Shown: piece after piece, positions 30,909 to 34,746 of the stretch | How the letters are laid out: each line of letters starts with the position of its first letter | How positions within the stretch are numbered: position 1 is the first letter of the stretch | DNA from: a virus | Strand: one strand, 5' to 3' | DNA length: 34,746 nt | IMG/VR virus record: IMGVR_UViG_3300000929_000088 | Span: 1 to 34,746 of that record | Notes under the pieces: model-generated | Databases searched by the model: none | Told to the model about the DNA's origin: nothing | The model's input: only the letters and a program-made list of their open reading frames with translations | Made by a program: the position numbers and the translations under genes

Positions 30909-32336
30909 CTATTGATTCACGCTGGAATGTCTAAAAGTTCTCAGCATGGACTGCATAAACATGGCCAGTCCAGCAGCACAATCTGGAGCATCATCATTCC
31001 GATTCTTGCCCTCCTTGGAGAATGAGTACATGTTCTCCATGAATTGGACACAGTCTGGAGTCTCTCTCTGGACCCACTTGAAAGTGTTGAGGATGAATGC
31101 ACTCTGCATGATGATTCTGGTCATCTTGTTTGTAGTGTTGTGGACTTGGAGAATCTTGGCCCTTGTCTGCCTTGACAATTCCCTTGAGTACATGGCTCCC
31201 ATGCTATTGGATTCCACTCTGCAATATGAGACCCTCCACTTGTTCAGTATGGCTGCAGCCAGTGGGATAGTCACATCAGTATTCTCTCTGGTGTAGATGT
31301 AGTCCACAATATAAATCTCTGACCCTATCACTGCACCCACTATCAGAGCCATGTAGTCATTCCCTTGGTCTGCCACATCTATGTAAGCAAAGGAGCCATC
31401 CATGAGAGTCTCTCTTCCATTGTGTTGGGCATTCATTGGCTCTGGTGTGACTGCTCTGATGTAGTCCTCTGGAGATACAATCTGCATCCCTCCAAAGAGT
31501 CTGCCCTCCATGTCCACTGGCTGCTGCTGATACTCTGCCAGCCATATCTCTTTGGCCATCCTTGACCTCTTCTCATGATACTCCTCAGAGGTCATCACGT
31601 TCTCACAGAAGGACCTATCATGGTCATCCAGTGCTGAGACCACAATACTCTCCTCATAATCACCACCAGCCATGGCCTCTCCAATGACATCAGATACAGA
31701 CCATCTGGTCCCTATGTCTATCCTTGAGCATCCACTCTCCATCCTTGAGTCATGAGTGGCACTCTTCCACTGTTTGATTGAGTCATTCTTTGTGTCACTC
31801 AGTGCATCCTCAAGGCCTCTGTATAAGTCATCTGTGATGGCTACCTTGGTGGCTCCAAATCCTATGATTGTCCCACCTACTCCAGCACCAAAATAGGACA
31901 CCATCCTTGCCTTGGTAGTGTTCCATCCTTGGAGATTCTTTTTGTCATCTGAGAGCCTCACTGGGAAGACCTCCTTGAATCTATCACTGTTCACTATGGC
32001 CCTCACATCATAAGAGAATTTAAGATACAGAGTGGCAGTGCATGTGTTCCTCATCACTGAGTCAGATGGATTCCTCCCCAATGTCCATGCACAGAATAAA
32101 GATGTGAGATATGACTTCCCAGCACGAGGAGGCATGGATACAGATAGGCTCTTGATGGCTCCCTCTTCCACTCTCTGGAAAGCATCTGCCACCTCCTTGA
32201 GGAATGGTCTGGCCTCAAAGAATTCCTTGTCATAGTACAGACAAAACTGCCAGAGATTCCTTCTGGATACTTCCCTCATCACTATGAGTCTCACATGGTC
32301 CTTAGATGTCATCATTGGGTCCAGATTTGGATTCAT
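30909..32336 (-). CDS. terL: Terminase large subunit
   Basis: A 475-residue DNA-packaging motor. ATPase: Walker A MPPRAGKS (68-75), Walker B VAITDD (165-170), coupling-type GTRWS (209-213). Nuclease (RNase H-like): Asp320 in YIDVADQGND, Glu375 in RVESNSMG, Asp448/449 in RNDDAPD. All key acids are present, so packaging and cutting should work. The start overlaps the small subunit by 35 bases. The stop is inside the repeat region behind the portal gene. Family is clear (Terminase_6-like C-terminus). Confidence 0.95.
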   Translation of the reverse strand: MNPNLDPMMTSKDHVRLIVMREVSRRNLWQFCLYYDKEFFEARPFLKEVADAFQRVEEGAIKSLSVSMPPRAGKSYLTSLFCAWTLGRNPSDSVMRNTCTATLYLKFSYDVRAIVNSDRFKEVFPVRLSDDKKNLQGWNTTKARMVSYFGAGVGGTIIGFGATKVAITDDLYRGLEDALSDTKNDSIKQWKSATHDSRMESGCSRIDIGTRWSVSDVIGEAMAGGDYEESIVVSALDDHDRSFCENVMTSEEYHEKRSRMAKEIWLAEYQQQPVDMEGRLFGGMQIVSPEDYIRAVTPEPMNAQHNGRETLMDGSFAYIDVADQGNDYMALIVGAVIGSEIYIVDYIYTRENTDVTIPLAAAILNKWRVSYCRVESNSMGAMYSRELSRQTRAKILQVHNTTNKMTRIIMQSAFILNTFKWVQRETPDCVQFMENMYSFSKEGKNRNDDAPDCAAGLAMFMQSMLRTFRHSSVNQ

Positions 32337-32922
32337 TTAGTAGGTCCAGAAGTTGGTCAGTAGAGTACCCAGATAGGTCTGGAGAATCAGTCTCCACCTT
32401 GACCTCTTGTCTCTCTATGTATCCCCTCTCCTTCCCCTTGGTCTTGAGGTAGAATATCACTGCAGCAGTATTCCCTCTTCCTATCAGTTTGAGCAGTTGA
32501 GACTCAGCGAAGTCCAGAGCCTTATTGGACAGTGATTCATAGGCCATCTTATACTCTCTGGACTCCCTCATCCACTTGTAGTGATTCGTTCTGCTTATGC
32601 CCAGCGTATCACATGCAGTCTGGACTATCCCCATGGACTGCTCCAGTGCTGCCAGTAGATTAATCTGGAGAGGATTCAAATCAGTCTCCTCCAGAATCAT
32701 GACCTCTGGAGATTGGCTCACCTCTGGGACCTCCTCAATCCTATGCTTGCATAATACCTCATTTTTCTGGTCTGGTTGGTCAAAATCGCAAAAATCGCTT
32801 TTTTGTATGTTCACTTCTGTACATCTCGCGTGTGTTTTTTCACCTTTTCCTTTTTTCATTTTTTCTCTTTTAGTAGTTTCTGGAGGCACTTCTGGACCTA
32901 TCTGGACTCTTGTCTCACTCAC
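32302..32922 (-). CDS. terS: Terminase small subunit candidate
   Basis: A 206-residue protein directly upstream of, and overlapping, terL. The middle has a helix-turn-helix (QTACDTLGISRTNHYKWMRES, about 109-129) as in phBC6A51-like small terminases that bind the packaging site. Helical stretch SNKALDFAESQLLKL and FYLKTKGKERGY follow, typical of the family. The first 65 residues are basic and poorly ordered, and part of their DNA (about 32785-32860) is CpG-richer than the rest. It would recognise the phage DNA for packaging. Confidence 0.8.
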   Translation of the reverse strand: MSETRVQIGPEVPPETTKREKMKKGKGEKTHARCTEVNIQKSDFCDFDQPDQKNEVLCKHRIEEVPEVSQSPEVMILEETDLNPLQINLLAALEQSMGIVQTACDTLGISRTNHYKWMRESREYKMAYESLSNKALDFAESQLLKLIGRGNTAAVIFYLKTKGKERGYIERQEVKVETDSPDLSGYSTDQLLDLLNESKSGPNDDI

Positions 32923-33139
32923 TCTGTGATTGTGTCTCTCTTCTTATACGTTTTTTTTCTTGCTCTTTTTTAGCAACTTCACTTTGAGTATACAAATCAA
33001 TACATTTCTTATCGTATGAATGGAAATCCAATTCAGTTCCATCGGCTTTTCTAACTGATGTATGGGAATAATCACTTATTTTTTCCTTACACCAATCACA
33101 ATAAGTGATTGTCATTTCAACCATTTCCCTTTTCTTCAT
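32915..33139 (-). CDS. Small zinc-finger protein
   Basis: A 74-residue protein with CDWC (14-17) and a later H...KKCIDLY (40-48), giving a likely CxxC...HxxxxxC zinc site, and a basic Lys/Arg/Glu tail. The gene is more AT-rich than its neighbours and has CpGs, so it may be a recent arrival. Its 5' coding part carries a 10-bp inverted repeat (33070-33110). It overlaps the terS start by 8 bases. Function unknown; DNA or RNA binding is possible. Confidence 0.65.
   Translation of the reverse strand: MKKREMVEMTITYCDWCKEKISDYSHTSVRKADGTELDFHSYDKKCIDLYTQSEVAKKEQEKKRIRRETQSQSE
33070..33110. repeat. 10-bp inverted repeat within zinc-finger gene
   Basis: AATCACTTAT (33070-33079) and ATAAGTGATT (33101-33110) are perfect inverted arms around a 21-base loop, inside the first 25 codons. 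It could fold in the mRNA near the start codon and reduce translation. Confidence 0.5.
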
Positions 33140-33172
33140 CTTATTCTGTTATTGTTTCAATTTTTAGCCAAA

Positions 33173-33763
33173 TTATTTGCTGAAATTATCAAGGAGGCAG
33201 AAGTTGACTCTGGGAGTCCTTGCTTGCTCATCACATGTGTCAATGGGTCTGCCATTGGCTTGCTCCTTGGTCTTTATTATCTCCACATTCTTGAGGTCAT
33301 GCTCTTCAATCAGTTGGTCATGTTTGCCTCCTCTACTTGCAGTCAATATGAGATTCTCTGGAATTGAATCCAATCTGTTGACCCAGTATGTGAGGCTCTT
33401 CGTATAGGCCCAGAATTCCACAGATGGATGCTCCTTGCATATCTGGAGCCACATGTCAAAATAGTCTTGAGAATAGAAGTCACCACTCATGTGGATTCTG
33501 ATTGCATTGGCTTGAGATGGAATGACTGGGATTCCTCCAGACCTTAAAAAGTCAAAGTTTTTCCACCTATGCTCCCTCACTGCTGGGAATCTTTCTTGCA
33601 TTGCAGAATAACATCTGTAGGCATTGCTCTTGTTTTCAAATTTGCCAGATATTCTATCCACCTTGACCAGACATTCAAGAGCAAAAGGACAAGAGAATCC
33701 ACTTGGAAGATTCCACTCATAGACTGTCCCTAGATAGTATTTTGTCTTCTTCAAAAATTTCAT
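33173..33763 (-). CDS. GP88-like phage protein
   Basis: A 196-residue protein that resembles the Gene product 88 family: YEWNLPSGFSCPFALECL (about 14-31), a CYSAMQE block, IRIHMSGDFYSQDYFDMW (near 91-108), WAYTKSLTYWVNR, LTASRGGKHD and a late TCDEQA. The biochemical role of the family is not established. The frame is open to 33892, but the upstream part runs through repeat sequences; the ATG at 33763 has the leader CCAAAAAATCACAAA and is preferred, 33823 being an alternative. Palindromes at 33785-33822 lie just upstream. Confidence 0.65.
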   Translation of the reverse strand: MKFLKKTKYYLGTVYEWNLPSGFSCPFALECLVKVDRISGKFENKSNAYRCYSAMQERFPAVREHRWKNFDFLRSGGIPVIPSQANAIRIHMSGDFYSQDYFDMWLQICKEHPSVEFWAYTKSLTYWVNRLDSIPENLILTASRGGKHDQLIEEHDLKNVEIIKTKEQANGRPIDTCDEQARTPRVNFCLLDNFSK

Positions 33764-33784
33764 TTTGTGATTTTTTGGATGAAT

Positions 33785-33822
33785 TGTTAAAATTTTAACA
33801 CCGGATTGTGAAATTTTTAACA
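33785..33822. promoter_or_regulatory. Operator-like palindromes upstream of GP88-like gene
   Basis: TGTTAAAATTTTAACA (33785-33800) is a perfect 16-bp palindrome. It adjoins a 24-base block (33799-33822) repeated exactly, in inverse orientation, at 11430-11453 near the lysis genes. Together they form a site of about 38 bases ending about 20 bases before the A-rich leader. Confidence 0.65.
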
Positions 33823-33901
33823 TTGTGTTATTTTTATTTTTCGCTCTGTATCCCAGTGGTAGTGCGGATTCAGCACTTCTCTGATTTTCCATAGTGAGAT
33901 A

Positions 33902-33945
33902 CCAGAAATGGCATAAAGTGTCTTAAATCGAAGATAAAGGGCCTC
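33902..33945 (-). repeat. Five-copy intergenic element, copy D
   Basis: Minus-strand GAGGCCCTTTATCTTCGATT followed by TAAGACACTTTA and TTTCTGG. Downstream it shares a 23-base block (33871-33893) with the 24684 copy. It lies between the ParB-like gene and the GP88-like gene, upstream of the terminase operon. Confidence 0.8.
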
Positions 33946-33966
33946 TATGCTCATTCTGGTGTTTTG

Positions 33967-34449
33967 TCAATTGTGTTCAAAGTTGCTCACTTTTGCATGT
34001 TTCAATCTGGGCAATTTTGGGGTCCAATTGTACTGCTGAAAGTTCTCACAGTCCTCACACATCATCTCAATCTTCTCACCTTTGGTCATGCCCAAAACTT
34101 GGACCACTTCCACTGAGTTCATTCCAGCAGCTTTGTGGATTTGTAGGATTCTGGTCCCAGATATGACATATCCACTCTCATCAATTATGATGTCTCTGAA
34201 TTGTCCTATCTCATGCCAGTCTCTCTCCTCCACTCTTCTGACTGCCTTCTCAAATGTCTTGGCTCTGATGCCTTCCAAGTATTTGATTTTCGTGTATGGA
34301 TATCTCTCATCTGTACAGATGAATCTATCCTCTGAAAGTGTGAGGATGTCATCATCTTTGATGTGAGGATACTTCCATGACCAGTATCTTGGGTCATCTT
34401 GATTGGTGGTCAATTGACTGATGAGCATCTCCTTGTGAATTATCTCCAT
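33967..34449 (-). CDS. ParB-like domain protein
   Basis: A 160-residue protein starting at the ATG that overlaps the upstream stop by 10 bases (MEIIHKEMLI); the open frame further up (to 34647) overlaps the membrane protein and is unlikely to be used. The middle (about 75-120) has FRDIIIDESGYVISGTRILQ and SVEVVQVLG, the pattern of a ParB-type nuclease or DNA-binding fold (hydrophobic strand, gly-x-R/T-R, then strand). The C-terminus has a CEDC pair. In phages such domains occur with methyltransferases or as lone regulators. The full family features are not complete, so the call is tentative. Confidence 0.5.
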   Translation of the reverse strand: MEIIHKEMLISQLTTNQDDPRYWSWKYPHIKDDDILTLSEDRFICTDERYPYTKIKYLEGIRAKTFEKAVRRVEERDWHEIGQFRDIIIDESGYVISGTRILQIHKAAGMNSVEVVQVLGMTKGEKIEMMCEDCENFQQYNWTPKLPRLKHAKVSNFEHN

Positions 34450-34679
34450 AACCAGTACAAGAATGAGACTACAAGGATGACCATAAAGGACCTCAGTATT
34501 GAGATTCCAATGTACTTCATGTCTTGATAATATTCCAGAATATCTGGACCATTGCCCATGACCATGAATACCATCAAGAATCTGTCCATGATGAATGTGA
34601 CAAAGAAGATGGGCATGAGGATGATTCCCAATGCCATCATGTACCACTTGCCTCCTTTGTTTTTGACTTCTTTCTCCAT
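34440..34679 (-). CDS. Small membrane protein
   Basis: A 79-residue protein with two hydrophobic segments (MMALGIILMPIFFVTFIMD and GISILRSFMVILVVSFLYWL) and a basic N-terminus (MEKEVKNKGGK). The ATG at 34679 is preceded by GTAAAAAAAAAAGC, the A-rich leader; a start 11 codons earlier is less likely. It is the first gene in transcription order. A role in membrane alteration, superinfection exclusion or lysis is possible, but the sequence gives no more. Confidence 0.6.
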   Translation of the reverse strand: MEKEVKNKGGKWYMMALGIILMPIFFVTFIMDRFLMVFMVMGNGPDILEYYQDMKYIGISILRSFMVILVVSFLYWLWR

Positions 34680-34746
34680 TGCTTTTTTTTTACTGTGAGT
34701 CAAGGCATCCAATAGGAAACACGACTAACCCACCAGATACCATTGA
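34680..34746. other. Right-end non-coding region
   Basis: Short leader region before the first gene. I see no terminator, element copy or clear promoter. Upstream control may lie in the left end if the molecule joins. Confidence 0.4.

Noticed and set aside
29506-30920. Invertase-type switch with flanking inverted repeats
   Set aside because: I found only very short similarity (about GTGAAT) between the junctions and no recombinase gene, so an active site-specific switch is not supported as such; the inversion itself is reported.
33764-33892. Long N-terminal extension of the GP88-like protein
   Set aside because: The extra residues are coded by repeat and palindrome sequence also found in non-coding spacers; a better leader is at 33763.
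1-34746. Lysogeny genes, tRNA genes and CRISPR arrays
   Set aside because: None could be recognised on either strand; the repeats present are intergenic and too few and irregular for a CRISPR array.

Overview
The window holds a nearly complete, densely packed genome of a tailed double-stranded DNA phage with a long non-contractile tail and an HK97-type head. It carries terminase, portal, prohead protease, capsid, connectors, tail tube, tape measure, tail tip and fibres, lysis, replication and recombination genes. I see no integrase, excisionase, repressor or tRNA, so a virulent lifestyle is likely but not proven. A Bacteroidota host (Flavobacteriia-like) is suggested by start codons preceded by A-rich leaders instead of Shine-Dalgarno sites, by DUF3127- and DUF6291-like proteins, and by one match to the flavobacterial TTTG-N19-TAnnTTTG promoter. 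Both window ends lie in non-coding DNA; nothing shows whether they are true genome ends.

Every gene except the portal is on the minus strand, so transcription runs from right to left. The modules in that order are: (1) 34679-33967, a small membrane protein and a ParB-like protein; (2) 33763-30909, a GP88-like protein, a zinc-finger protein and the terminase small and large subunits; (3) 29505-24886, protease, capsid, connectors and tail tube, ending in a terminator near 24840; (4) 24586-9731, tail-chaperone candidates, tape measure, tail tip, fibres and the lysis cassette (holin candidates, unimolecular spanin, amidase), ending in a terminator near 9690; (5) 9376-213, early genes (small proteins, helicase loader candidate, DnaB helicase, NinG, ArdC antirestriction, ERF annealing protein, PD-(D/E)XK exonuclease, SSB-like protein), ending in a terminator near 180.

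The most interesting signal is an intergenic element of about 44 bp (up to 100 bp with flanks) present five times: 92-135, 9586-9629, 24684-24736, 30844-30887 and 33902-33945. Four copies share one orientation and precede the first genes of modules 1 (if the ends join), 2, 4 and 5. The fifth lies behind the portal gene in the opposite orientation. The portal is the only plus-strand gene, so portal and element appear to have inverted together; flipping them back would place the fifth element just before the capsid operon, giving one element per operon. The elements are candidate phage promoters.

A second signal is base composition. CpG is strongly depleted (I find none in the first 1.26 kb), TpG/CpA look abundant, Arg is mostly AGA/AGG, and I noticed only one GATC in the window. 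The rare CpGs are preserved inside short repeated leader motifs (AAAACACGAC before early genes; AAANCGAGA before capsid, tail tube and amidase) and inside the five-copy element, which argues that these are functional sites. Two small coding stretches, 3147-3250 and about 32785-33060, have ordinary CpG content and may be recent arrivals.
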